A DNA stretch of 64,000 nt from positions 31,751,727 to 31,815,726 of the forward strand of contig NC_092628.1 in NCBI RefSeq assembly GCF_039555335.1, in the 5' to 3' direction. The stretch is from Amphiura filiformis. Lineage: Eukaryota > Echinodermata > Ophiuroidea > Amphilepidida > Amphiuridae. The position numbers and the translations under genes are program-made. Positions 10,924 to 25,900 of the stretch are shown here, in pieces. The notes beneath the pieces were generated by a model. The model was not told the DNA's origin. It saw only the letters and a list, made by a program, of their open reading frames with translations, and ran no database searches. The first letter of the stretch is position 1. Each line of letters starts with the position of its first letter.

Positions 10924-13900
10924 CTGTCAAATTCGAAAACGATACAGAAAATGGGTGTTATAGGTGAAAGAAATAATTCCGCACTACAAATGTGGAAGTT
11001 CAGTTAAAACAAGATTAATCAGTCCAAGATAATTCACACTATTCATTTGGCACTCAGGGTTCAGCAAAAACAAAATAATATCAGATTTTGCAAGGATCAG
11101 GAAAGTCTATAATTGGATGATAATGACATTGTCCATATTCTTAATTTACCTTCTGATATTACCCCTGGTCAGTGTTTACTCAGAGGCTGTATGTCACAAT
11201 TTTGGCCCAGTGAAAACTATATAATACCCCTGGTCAGTGTCAACTCAGAGGGTGTATGTCACAATTATGGCCCGGTGAAAACTGTATTTGGTGCACACAA
11301 ATTTGCAATGCTGTATTACAATTAGTCAATTTAAGGAATTACAGAGCCACAATTGGGACTAATTTAATTGCCAGAAAGAGTAAACACGGCCCTGGTTTCT
11401 AGTAAGCCAAGTGACAGTATAATGTTTTACTAGCGGGTACCCACACAATATTACTGTAAACGCATGATCATATTAAGCCAGGATTGTGAACAGGCACAGC
11501 TTTGTATTATTATTACTAGTTACAAATATATTAACCTACCTCTGTTTGGACCATTGCCGGCCTCTGCGTTCTCAACATCTTCACTGTCTGGAACATATCA
11601 ACAGCGCCCTCGTACCTCATGCGTTCTAGGACAATGCTAAGTGTGATGAAGACGCCTGTTCTTCCAACTCCGGCACTGAAGTGAAACAAAAAAGAGGAGT
11701 TTTAATAATAAGTAATAATTATCTGGCTATTATTTTCAATTGTGTGTTTTATGGATTTACTTCAGGCTCTGGTTAGTTGTGTGCCGCAGTCAGATACACA
11801 ACAAGGGATAGCAAGGGGTTAACTGCAAACGGAGACAGTCTTTTACAACTTTTCGAAATCAAATAAAAAGGGGTGTGGATTCGAAATTCCTTTTCCAAAC
11901 CTAAAGGTCTGAAACAGAAAAATCAAATGACAGGAATTGTCTTCTGCAATTTTAAAATTATATCACCATTTCCAAGTGGCAAACATGCTGTAAATGATTT
12001 CTTGTAGTTTTCCACTTCCACTATGATTTGAGGAATTTCTATAAAGTGCAATTGTTTTAACCCCATGAGAACTACCTGCCGATTAGCCAAAAGAAGTTTT
12101 CATTATCAATTGGACCAATCAGCAACGTTGTCAGAATAATTTCACCATGCAAAAAATTGAGGTGAATTATTTGCAAAGCTCTATTCTGATTGGTGATTAA
12201 AATGAAGATATCATGTAATTGACCAATCAGAGGCAATGTTAGATCGGCAGGTAGTGCTCAGGGGGTTAAACAAATACATGTCAAGGCAATTACAACCATA
12301 CCTGCAGTGTGCTGTGATGGGTCCATCTTGCCCAAATTGCTCTTTGGTCTTGTGTACTTGTCCAATGAAATCAATGAAACCCTCGCCCGACTTGGGCACG
12401 CCCTGCTCAGGCCAATCCGTGAACTGAAACTGCCTGATAGTTCTCGATTGTCCGTCCTGCAATGTGTCAACAATCATCATGTTAAAGCTCGATACTGTGG
12501 TTATTATCACATGGCAAATACAATTTCTGGCCTGCTAGTTAGGCTAAGAATGATAGGTGTTAAGTGAATATATAGTCGGCACCACTGCTATTTATTTATA
12601 GAGTGCGTCTCGTAAAACGGTTATATGGATGACCTTTCTTTGCACCGACAGTAGATAAATTATTCACAAAATGACTTTTCTAAGTGCTTTCATAAATAAT
12701 TCTCTGGATGACCTTCCTTTGCACTCACAATAGACGTAAGGTATCAACAGAAACCATCCACATCTTTTTCAACCGCCACTTTCATTACAATTAGCAAGGG
12801 GGAGCAGGTCAGCAGAGCTGCTCTGTTCTCCCATATCAATTTATGACCTAAAAAGAAAAAGCGTTGAAAATGATGCAGATTTATCAGAGTAGCGAATCAG
12901 CACTAATAAATTCATGCACCTCACCCAACCCTTCAAATAGGCACACAGTGTAACTGATTAAGAAGGAAAAAGAGAAAAATGAGGAGGGGAAAAAGACAAA
13001 GATTACATGAAAGAACATCTTACCCTTGCATCTGTGACTTTGAATTCTCTTAGTATGTACTGAGGCATGTTGTACTCTGACATTGGGTCTACAACAAAGT
13101 ACTGATAACGAGCTGATCTTTCTGCAGGCCAGTATTGATGACATTTCTCCTGCAAATGGAAAAGAGTAAAACAATCAATGAAGGGAAGTCATTGTATTTG
13201 TATTTTTACAATCTCACCAAATTTATTTTTAAGAGATGTGAGGGATGGTAACTGCAACCCTACAATAACCCCAAATGTTGAAGTTGATATACTTTTTTCC
13301 ATTCATGTGAAACACTCAATTTATAGTTCTTGGAACTATGTTATTTCCAGAAACTGTAAATTTTTGGAGGAGTAATATCTGATACTTGTCTTTGATGTTT
13401 ACTTTGATTCTGACAATGAGAGTCAATCAATTAAGAGTCAGATCATGCTTGAACCACCCTAACCTCTGGGATCTAACTAAATCTTTTTGATTTAGTGCTA
13501 CACATACCATAAGCTAAACACATTTGACACACATTACCTGATATATATTTTAGATATCTTAACATTACATTTACATCTTCTGTATCTAAATGATGGTGAA
13601 TTTTTGTATTCAGTGTATTCAAAACTAGATCCTCTTGTTATCATATACAAACTTACCCTTCCCATTTCTCTAAGTTTTGTCAACATAACAATGATGGTTG
13701 AATTCTGCTCCCACAGCATCCTCCAGAAGTCTTCCGTTGTCTCGGCAAGCGGACCTTGTGTTGCTATGTAGGCATTTCGTGATCGGTATCCCTAAAGAAA
13801 CAAGATGCATACATAAATAATTAGCACATGCTGACTACATTTTAAATTTAGTACAAGGGTGTCACCTAAAGTTTCGGCGTCCATCTGAAGTATGAAACTA

Positions 13901-16900
13901 GCTAGCATTGCTAGTGATGCATGATGAACAGAACAGGGAATAATGCTTTGAATTCAATATCATACTTACATCGATACAACTTGCATTAATGTAGTCAGAG
14001 CCTTCTACTCCTCTTATGGGCTGTAAACACACTCGAGTTGATTCATCTGAAACATTAGAAAATTTCATGTTATACCTTTAAAATTCTTGTTTTATTCATT
14101 AGCTCAGTACCATCAACCGGTTGATATCCCCAGTTGGCAATGACTTCACACACCTGCTAAATGCAGTTCCCCAAACTTTCAAACTTCACACAAAAATGAG
14201 TTGGTTTTAAGTGTTTTAACACACACACAGACCCAGTTGCATAGCTTTAAAGCACTAAATGGAACCAGGGATATCCCTCAATTGACTGTATATCCCGATT
14301 TCAGGCAAATTTGTCTCAAAACAAGCGCACCCTGATAAGACACATACACACACACATCAATAAATATACAAACTATTTCCAAAAGTTAACTTTCCAAAAG
14401 CATTAGTCACTATTTCAAGCGACACCTGCTGATGTAAAAATTGTTTGGACTGCTCATGTGTTTCCCCACCTCAAATTAACAAATTGTTGAAGAGAGATGA
14501 AATGGTTTTACTTACATGGAAGAATGTTAACCAGCCTATTCTTGAACTTATTGGCTGGTAAGTTGGCACTCACAAACTTGGAAGGCAGGGCCTTTTGATT
14601 GGCCAGACGCTGCAAATAGATAGATAGATAGATAGAACATTAATCATAACTACATAATAGTAAAGAAAAGTAATATAATATAGATTTTCCTGCTTAATTT
14701 CATTAGAACAACTGTATAACATTGTAATGGATGCAATTCTTATTCCTTTCTTAAATTTTAATACTGAAGTCTTCATCCTAACCCTGATCTGGTAATCCAA
14801 ATCTTTATCCAATTCCAAACTCTAAGCCTAAAGACTTGGTGTGAGAGCTCTTGAGCTCTTGCCCTTATCTCGTTATATAATGCAAGATTTTTTCCCAAAA
14901 ATTACTTGGGGTCTCGAAAATGAAGACCTGAGACTGACCTTAAGTGAAAACAGCTGAAAATGCTTTAAAAAAGTTGGAGTAAAATAGCTCAAATTGGGCT
15001 GAAAATTAAGGATAACTCGGAAATTTCATTAACAAAAAAAAGACGTTGAAATCCACTGAAAAACCGAAATATTTCAGGTTTGGAAATGGCAAAAATCTCA
15101 TTCTGATGAACAACAACAAGAGTATTCTAGTCACATGATACAGTGCTTCAAATATGTAATTGCTTACCTTGAATTCACTCTCCATGGCAGTAATAGTCTC
15201 ATTTGGTTCCAACTGTGTTAATTTCTGAATGTGAGCATACAAATTTCTGGCCAACACTTCTGTGTTGCCACTGATGACTGCATCTAGTAATGCCTCGTGT
15301 ATAAAGATGTATTGCTCTTCGGTTTGAACCATGTAGTTACGTTGCGCCCTCAGGCAAGTCACATGACCATAGATGTCCACTGTTTTCTCATGTTTGATAC
15401 GTTCCAGCATAGAGTCGATGACGATGTAAGCACCAGCTCTACCCACTCCAGCACTGTGGAGGAAATATTTAGTTTGTTTATTATCTTGACTTATATAAGA
15501 CTATTACAATTTTGATCATTAATATTCCAGTGACACATAGTAATACCCATATTAATCACAAAATGTGAAAACAAAACTGATCGGTGGCCAAACTTGGCGT
15601 ATGGTGCTGACACTTGATAGCCAACACAAGGTAAGGAACCCACATCCAAACACTGGCAACAGATCAGTCTGTTTTACTAAATGGTGTAGATGTTGTACAA
15701 TGAAGCCTTATATTGCTGTAAATATTCCTTTCTCAGTTCTGCAGGCTTTAACCACAGGTCTATATTACACATCAGCATAGCATGTGCTTGTTTGTGAAGT
15801 GACCTGCTATTGCAGACTCATTGACAACATTGCTCCTCTAAAATTGGCAAGGGCTTGATAGTGTACATATTTCCATGTAGACCACTGAGAAAAAAAAACA
15901 TTTTGAAACATATGTTCAACTAAGAAATTTGACTTCAGTGTTTCTCTATTTCATGAAAGATTAGTAGCATATTGCACATCCCTTAAATATGATATCCTTA
16001 CCTGCAATGTACCACCACTGGACCAGCATCAGCAGGATTGCAAGCCTTTACTCTATGTACAAATGCCAGGACTGATGAGGAGTGTTCAGGTACACCATGG
16101 TCGGGCCATGCAGTGAACTGGAATTGGCGTACTTCTCTCTTTTCTTGTGAGCGATTCTGGAGGGTCAAACAAGAGATACATATCAAATGTTAATTACAGT
16201 ATTACATATGCATAATGAAATTTTAAATCCATTTATTCTTCATTTATGGACCTTACTTGAGTTTTCAATAAGAGTAATATCTACCAAAATTAATGTTCAT
16301 TTAAATCAAAGGGGAGAGGAAAATAAATAGTTGCTTACCTTGAGGTTAACCAAAGCAAATGTTCTGACCGTGTATGTGGCTAGTTCTGTGATGTCCAGCA
16401 GAGTGACCTGAACCTGACCGTATGTCTCCTGGCCACGACTTGGCCAATACTGGTCACACTTAACCTGTAGAGAAAGAGAGATAATACAGAACAACACATG
16501 GTGATCAATATGCTTTGATATATGTAATTGCAACTTATATTATCGACATGCGCTCGTTTTACAATTTTGAAATACAGGTGCTTCTGAATTGAATGAAACC
16601 AAAATGATATACATACTCTGTTCCTCTCTTCCAATTTGGTCATCATGACAATAGTGGACGTTCTCTGCTCCCAGACCGTACGCCAGAAATCAGAGATGGT
16701 CTCAGGCAGGGGACCTTGAGTAGCGATGTAGGCATTCTGCTTACGATATCCATCGCAATAGTTTGCGTTGATGTAATCACTACCTGGGATGCCGTCAATG
16801 GTGGTGAGGATGACCCGGGAATGATCGTAGGCGATGACATTGGCGTAGCGGTTCTTGGGTTTGTTGACCTCTAGGTTGGAATGGTCCCATGTAAACTGTT

Positions 16901-19900
16901 GGCCTGGCTCGATGGACTATGGCAAATACAAAATAGAAGGAACATTGAAATTTGTGTCTTGAACAGGTAGGGTGGTGTGTTGTCATATGTTCATCAATTC
17001 ATTTGTGAGTGTGAACATTGCTGAATATAACTAGACATGTGTATCATCATAGTTTTTTATGTATAACCAATATTCATTTTCAATTCATAAAATTCCTATA
17101 ATTGCAGTTCATCATATATTATCTGAAATCAAGGATTTCATGGTTTAGCCATCAATGAAGTAGGAATGCTGCCCTCTATAGTGCACTTCAATTATGAAGC
17201 ACTCTGTCACCTATTGGAGGGTGTCAAACATAAATTCTTATTCGATGAATTTGACTACACCAATCTTCTTTAATACTCATCGTTAGCAAAATTCTCCATC
17301 AAAATAAATACTGCAAATGGATGATCTGCAAAATAGGTGTGGTATCTTAGTACCATTATGACTATATTATATTATTCTCAGCAAGAAAATTGTGTCACCT
17401 TACCTCATATTCTTGTGAGAAGAGCAGATTATCATTAGCCTTCAGTCTGTCAATGTGCTCCCCTAATTCTGCAATAGGGATGGGCGGGTGAGACATCATA
17501 GCTGGGGTCTGGTAAGTCATACGTCTCATCTCAACAGGGTCAGTAGGGTTGGGTAACACCTCTTCTTTCCTCTTTGGTCCAGGGTCGCCATTTCCATTGC
17601 GCCTATAAGAGGAAAATTTTGAATAATGAGTTTACTGAGGTTTTAACTTGTAAATTTGGCTCCAATTTTAGGTAATTTCTTTACTCTCACAATACATTTT
17701 TTTTTACTTTACACTTATAAAAAACAAAAAGAGTCACATAGCTATAATGAAAGACAGAGATAAATAGACTAGTTCGCGTCTGAAATTCTGACAACTAGAC
17801 AGAAAATGCCGTACTGCACAGGGTGGCAACTAATCACGGTGCGCCTTTGCCCTGACGTCAGATGTGATCTAGTCTTTTTATCTCTGTCTTTCATTATAAT
17901 TAAACTGTGGCATACTTACTTCCTGCAAACAAATAGAACAATAAGGACAGCGATGATGGAGACGAGAACGATGCCTACAACAGCTGCAATAATGGTGGTC
18001 AAAGATGAGCCTCCTTTGCCACTTTGCTGGTCAGGGTTAGATGGGGAAGACGTTGATTGGCCTTTGGGTGGTTTCTCTGCCTTCACTGCTCTGGTGTAAC
18101 GGCTGGACTTTGTAAGCGGCTCCTGTAAAGGGCGTAAACAAAGTGTGAAGTAAAATTAGGTGTGTAAAATACCACATAAGGATTGTTTGATTGATTCCAC
18201 TGATTTTTAACATTTTGTGACAAAAATGTATTGCTTAGCAAAATGGTACACCATATCAATGTGTTTTCTTTATACTGGCAAATCTTGGGTAACTATAAAC
18301 TATCCCTTTGTTTTACTGACTATAGAAGGCATAATTTTTTAGTTTTTTTATAGTGCATAGCCATTCTTGCCATTATGCATTCTTGCTGAAATATGCAAGG
18401 TGCTTCACAGGTTATAAAATGGTTTACAATGGTCTTTTCCAGTTGAAATCTGTACACCCCCTGTGGAAGACATTACCTTAATCTTCCATACAGGGAGTGA
18501 GAATTTCACATGGGGTTACCTGAATTAAGATCATGTCTTCCACAGAGGGTGTATGGATTTCAACTGAAATAGCCTACTCTGGTATTCATCAGCATATTGT
18601 CATTAGGCAGGAAAAACCTCCTAGGTGCTTGTGGCCCCTGAACATGTTTAAAACAAAACTGCCAACATGTTACATAGGCAGTTTTGCTTTAAACATGTTC
18701 AGGGGCCAATGGCACATGCCACATAGGAGGTTTTTCCTGCCCTGGCAATCAGGGCAATATAGTTGTAATTGATTGCCAATTGATCGCAAAAAATGAAATC
18801 GGGCTCAATATTGATCCAAGTTTTGCTTGCGTCAAATTGGTTAAATCTAGAAAATAACTAACAACTAATGATGCAATGCATTCCATTACCTCATCCTCAG
18901 ACATGACGGTGACTCTTGTGAAGAATGAATAATATTTTCCCTTCTCCAGCGGCTTATTATAGTATCCATTATACACAGCGCCATCTCCTATCACAAAGTT
19001 AGGTGGCATGTTATTCCCTCTCAGCTGAGCCGAGATATAAGGAGACTCCGCCTCGGTAGCGCGTTGTTCACGACGATCGGACACGTCGCGACGGCTTCGG
19101 TCCGATGAGGTGAGATCACTCAACGAATAGCTGTCGGTGGGTTTATCTGGGATGATTGGCCGCCCGTTGTTGTCTGTCAGGAGGGGTACGACGACAATGA
19201 AAACATTGCTGCAAGAAAAAGGGTTGGCATTAATTTAGTGTTTAATAATACACTTTGTACTGTGGTCAATGGTATTTTCATTTAGACTAGGTATTTACTG
19301 CTGGTTGCTGTGATTGTTTTATCTTCACATGTGATGCAATCAAGGGAAATTAAAAGGGCATTTCGTGATCCACAGCATCATCCCCCCACTTTTCTCAAAA
19401 AAGGTTGAGATTTTTATATCACTGGAAATCTCTGGCTACATAATGTTTATTTACCAAAAATTTCTTGCAGATTAATTCGTTTAGCAAAGATATCGTGAAA
19501 TTTGAATTTTGTTCTGGTATACCAGAATGAAATTACACCACATTGTCTATGGAGCAGTGTAATACACATAATCATGCATAACTTGCAAACGCAAAATTGG
19601 AATCCACTGACATTTTGGGAATAAGCTTTTTTCGTGGATATCTACTGACAAATGTCATAAAAAGAGGATGCTAGGATCATGAAATACTCCTTTAAATGTT
19701 GAAACTATTAAAGTAAATTGTTATTAAATCACTGCTTCATTTTGATGCAAACCTCATGAAACTTGAACTTCTGGTATATAAAATTATATAAGTGATTTAT
19801 CAGATCCTAAAAACAATAAGAAACATGATATGAACATATTTTTGCAAATACATAAAAATCAATATGAGCAACATTAGACTCATTCGCCTTAATAATCCTG

Positions 19901-22900
19901 TCACATATAGGAAAATTGCCTCGTAAAGCAGAACAAACTTCTTGTGAATATTTAGAAGCAACTACCTACATGATGACGACTATGGGAGATAGACTTATCA
20001 AATAACTGCTGTCACACCAAGAGATTATATGGGTTAGGTTTTATGGTTACGATTATGGTTACGATTAAGAGATTAGGGTAAAACCTAGGCTTAGGATTAT
20101 GGTCAGGTGTAGCGACTATGACTGTCTTTGATTGTGCAGTCATATTTCATCTTCAACTAAACATCTCAAAAAAAGTAACTAACCCCCCTTATTTAATTAC
20201 CATTATTCAAAAACGGGTGATTATATTACAAATCTGTAAAATGCTTTGGAAGCAGAATTTATTTCTGCACATTTTGACACCTCATTTGTAGCAATTGACT
20301 AAACATTGACGTCACAGCGTACATTTAAATTAATGTATCCCAAGATTTGAAAGTTGCAGTAAATTCTATTGATTTTGTATTCAGTGTAATGGAAAGAAAT
20401 CTGTGTAATGATGTCTGAGTGTTTTTGTATTGTAAAAATTTGTATGTAAGTGCAACTTTCAAATCTGGACCTCACTACATTAAATTGACCAGTGTTTTAT
20501 TGTTTTCTGGATTATCCTATCAAATGAGGTGTCAAAATGCGCAGAAATAAATTCTGCTTCCAACACATTTTACAGATTTGTAATACAACAGTCCCTTTTT
20601 GAATAATGGCCATTATTTAAGGGGGGTTAGTTACTTTTTTTGAGATGTTTAGCTAATTTTAAATATGTTTTTTTTCATGAGATTACTCTACTTACTCTAC
20701 TGGTCCTGAGTGTCCAGTCACCCTGGGCAGTTTGAGTTTGATGCTGGTCTCACTGACTGTGGTAGGATCAATGATGGGCTCCTCTACAGCTTCAGGTGCT
20801 AGGGAATAATAAGCAACACAGAAATATTTTACGAATTATCGAGTCTCACTAATACAAATACACAATTTGAGGCTAAAACTTATTTTTTTTTTTTTTTTTT
20901 ACGACATGCCATAACTGGGCATTAACAGCAGAGACAAAAAAATCATTTAGAAGCTGCTGACGAGGATGCACCCAGAAAGCGATTAATTGTATTTAGAAAG
21001 AAACTGGTTGGTTCTGGTAACAACCAAATGTAGGCAGATTTAGTGAATTGTCATTATGGTAAGCTCAGAATATTTAGATAAATTAGATTACAACATTGAC
21101 AACATAAGAAGTTATCTTCAGCATAAATAATAATAAATTTTGAATTTATATAGTGCATTTTCCAGAGGAAATCAAGTGCTGTACAATCTACTGCACAATA
21201 TCAATGAAATCTGCATTGTATTGCAATGCTAATATGTGACCGTACACCACGAATGAGCCGTAAATGTCCTCAATTGTATTACGAGTTACAGTGTAAAATG
21301 GGCATGTATCTCATTACATTCATAGGTACCTCAATTGGTACCTACGTGTATCTCATTACGCAGGGTGCCCATTTTACACTGTAACTCGGAATACAATTGA
21401 GGACATTTACGGCTCATTCGTGGTGTACGATCACATATTTAGTTTGATACTTACCAGCAATTTTAGTGCGCACATATATGATGGCTGGTGGACTCAATCC
21501 GCTCTTAGTGCGAGCTCTGATGTCAAACTCGTATTCCATGTTAGGCTTCAACTGATGGGCTATCACAAGACTGTGTTGGTTTTGGTCTATGTCCCATTGC
21601 TGTCCTGCATCCACATATTGAGGACGCTCTGTGCGTGCTTCGCGGCTTGTGGAGTATTTGATCTAAAACACAGCAAGAAAGAAGAGAACAATTTTTAGGC
21701 AAGTTCGAAAATGAGGTATACCCTTGGTGCCTATGACCAGGGATACTTTTGAGATTGACAGCATCTTTTTGGAAGACAGAGATGTTGTGAAATTAATTTC
21801 TGACATCCAAGAACCTGTAATTTGTGAAGCTAAACTAGATTTGTTAGCCTTTAATGGAGAAAACACTTTGAACAAAATATGCAACATTTAAAACAATGTC
21901 TTTGCAAGTCTTACCACATATCCTATGACAGGCAACTCTAAGCTAGCTGGTGGATCCCACTGAAGTCTGACCTCTGTTCTACCTTCAACTCTGGCCTGGA
22001 AATTCCTTGGTGAAGATGGCTCTGTTGGCAACGCAGGAACAAAATAATAAATAAAAAACATAATACAAACTGTGGAAATGTATGGACATATTATGACGTC
22101 ATTTGCCAGGTAGTATGCTCATTGTTCCTTGCCCAGCAATATGTGCAAGCATTACGTTTTGCTCAGGATCCATGCTTTTAAAACTTTCGCTACATCACAA
22201 TAAGGCTATTAAATATTTTGGTGGTTATATGAAGTTCGCTCAAGCATAACGATAGACAAGTCCTTTGCCTTTGTTGATAAACAATCATGTCAACTCATCT
22301 TTATGGAAGACATTCTGGAATAATATTAATGCATTCAAGAGATCAGACTATGGATGTCAAGTATAATCTTTTGCAAGGTCCTTTTTGAATGTTAACCCTC
22401 ACATATACAAGCGTGTGCATAGGACCTTATGCACAATAATATGTGCTGAACAATTAGTAGTACGCTTAATTTGTAAAAGGGAATCCTGAAAATATTATAC
22501 CTCCTCATTATACAACGAACAAACTTCAAAAACTACCCCACATTTGCATTGCACCACTTCAAAAACCTTTTTACATATTACTGTTTTCCCAAGAATCTCA
22601 CCTGCGCTTCCTGTTGTCACACGTACAACAGTCGATGGTGGTGACCGCCCCTGTGGAGTTCTCAACACCACGATGATGGCGTATTCCGTCAGCTCTCGCA
22701 ATCCAGACAGGTCGTATCTATCAAAATCACCAATGTGTGTGTTGGGCCACGTTTTGTAATCTCTGTGCATATTCGCTGATGGGATGTTGTAAATGATATA
22801 GCCGAGACCGGACATGTGGTCTTGGAAGTCATGTGGTGGCTTCCAATGCACACGTACTGCGGTACCATTCATGACGACAGCCGTCACTTGGATTGGTGGG

Positions 22901-25900
22901 TTTTGTGGTGCTGTAATGAATAAAAATTAATTCATAAATCCAAATCTTTTGACGTTACAGACTTATTTCACGGTCTTTGAAATGATGTCTCGGAAGAACT
23001 TAAATTCAAAAATATGTTTATAATGTTTTTAGGTAAAAATTACTTAACATTTCATATTTAACCATTTAAATTATGAAAGCTGGTGTTTTCTAACCCCAAT
23101 AGTGTATACATTAATGCATAAAAAGCCAAGACAACTGAAAGTAAAACTTACGCTCAGGTGGTGTCATGATGTGCACCTGGGTGGAATACGGACCATTACC
23201 GACGGCAGTGTAAGCTCTAACTTGGAAGATATACTGTGTAACAGGATACGGATTCATAACCACCAGCTTAGTATCCGTTGTTTCTTCGCTAATGTCTTCT
23301 CCTGGGTTGGTCTCGGTATAGTAGAGTACCATGTACTTGGTTATGACACCGTTGCGCTCCATCAGCTCTGGTTGATCCCATGTCACCGTAATGGAATTAG
23401 TGTCTGTTTCGTGTTTGGCCATGACATTGGTAGGTGCACCTTTTGGTTCTGCGAAGAATAATGCAAATTATTTGTGAATAATTGTGCAAGGTGGTTTATG
23501 AAAACACTGGAGATTGTGAATTTCAAAATGGGTTACCTAAATGGGTGACTCCATTCGAAATCTATATCCTGTGTGGGAGATTAAGCTCTTCCATACAGGG
23601 TGTATGGATTTCAACTGGAATAACCCAAAGTCATATTGTATATTTTTACTAGACTGCTTTCATGGATATCACTGTTTATCAGCACAATTAGAAATACAAA
23701 ATACAAATTTTTGATGAATATTGGGACATTCTTGATTAGCAAACATGCGATGGTTCTCAACACTTACTTCCTTCTGGGGTAGTCACTTGTTGTTCAGCAG
23801 GCAAACCAAATCCTTCGCTGTTTCTAGCTTTCACTTCAAATGTGTAACCCATACCATGAGCTGAATAAAATGAAATAACAAACATTGATTATTAGGATAA
23901 GACCAATAAATGCCAACATGAACGTTGTGGTTTTTGTGTGACCCAATTACCCCAACTACCAATGCCGTAACCCCCTGAGCACTACCTTCCAATCTAACAT
24001 TGCCTCTGATTGGTCAATTACATGATACCTTCATTTTAATCACCAATCAGAATGGAGCTTTGCAAATAATTAACCCCAATGTTTTTGCATGGTGAAACTA
24101 CTCTAACAATGTTGCTGATTGGTCCAATTGATAATAAAAACTTCTTTTTGGCAAATTGGCAGGTAGTTCTCATGGGGTTAAGAAGTGGGAGGTACTTGGT
24201 ATAAAATTAGCCTTGGTTACAAATTGGGGCTCTTTTTTACCAGAATCTTTGATAAGTTGATATACGATATACTGAAGATTGCATGATGGTAACACTTACT
24301 CAAATCCTCGACTTGACAGAAGGATATCGTTGAATCAAACTCCATATAGAGCATACGATCTGGAGCGATATTAGGATAGTATTCAATGCGGTATTGCAAA
24401 ATATCACCATGGGTGGCTACGGGGCTACTCCATCGCACTAAGTAGGCACCATTGGGCTGCATTTCCACACTCACATCAGTTGGAGCTCCTGGCACTGTGA
24501 AATAAAATAACAAACAGATTGGTAATTGCGCACACAATCAGCATACCAAGAATTGTAATCATTTCAATGTATATATTTACATACAATAAAATGATCAAAT
24601 AACTGGGGCAATTCACAAAATCTACACCATTTTTTTCTAAGCAATAAACGAGGCCAACAGCGGCATTTGGATTAGGAACACCCTTAAAGGGACCAATAAA
24701 CTTTTAAGACTTTTTAGTAATGTGATTGCCAATAATTATTAGCATTTCTAGTACATTTCATATCATCAAATTTGGGGTCATGCATTAATTCCAATTGAAT
24801 GCAGAGAGTGGAGGGTGCAAATCATGTCGCAAACACTTATATAGTCAGTTTATTTGGCATTACACAGGCATTCTCTTGCATTTGAATCCAAAAGGCTCAA
24901 AACTACTTGATACAACAGAACTGGAAACTAGTATAGCAATGAATTTGCCATATTTGATATTAACATGTTTGGCTACTGGCCTTGTTGAGAATTGCAGTAC
25001 GAAAAATCACAGGGAAACACTTTTGAGCTCAGAAAAAAAACCACCTGGACTTGCGTAGCATCATCGGAGGGGCAAAAAGTTGTGTTTCATTTAACAGTGT
25101 TTCCCACAATTACACTCTCTGTACTGTGAGAACAAGCTCGTTTATGAAGAAGAAACACCTACCTTGACCAGGCGTCTGGACCAGTTTTGCCCGACTTCTA
25201 ATTCCGTCTCCTTTCACAGTGTAGGCAGCGATCTCAATGGAATACCAGGTTTTAGGTGTCAAATCATACAATATTATCTCCTGTGTTGTAAAATGTGTAC
25301 AAGAGTTTAGTCTTTTTGTGTCAATATAAAATTGGGGTTGGGGGTTGGGTGGCTTTAAATTGGTTACAATGATACAGAAGGAGAGGAAAGACAGAATATA
25401 TTCTAGACTAAACTCTCACTATTCTTGTCGAATAGTGGGAGTAACCACACTAGGCCGGCGGTATGGTGTGACTTGAGCAACTACTGTTTGAGTCAGATCG
25501 AGTAAGGACAGAGAAGTCTATGAAAATCACCCTGGAGTGCTAAGACCAAATTTGGTTAACTTTCCAAGAAATAGAACCAAAAATATGACATATGTGAAAA
25601 AAATATCAGATAATGGAAGATAGGGTTTGTCTGTATAACATGTTTGGATGGGGTAGAGGTTCTTGTGCCAATTCTCATTCCTCAACCTGTATGCAGCAAC
25701 CTCAAATCAATTGTTTGCTTAGGGATTTTTGATTGAAAATAATCACTCTCTCTCTGTACCATTGTAACCATAGACGAGGTTTATTATTAATGTTTTTAAG
25801 TGAATACTTAGTGTAAAATTATTTATAGAGAAAGTACAGTTAACTAAAAGTTAAACTAATCAAGTTGTTAGGATACTCATTCCTATACCACCTTCAACAG

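Noticed and set aside
12236..12567. Open frames antisense to the D2 WPE exon
   Set aside because: They are shadows of the real minus-strand exon, which encodes a conserved PTP segment with correct splice sites.
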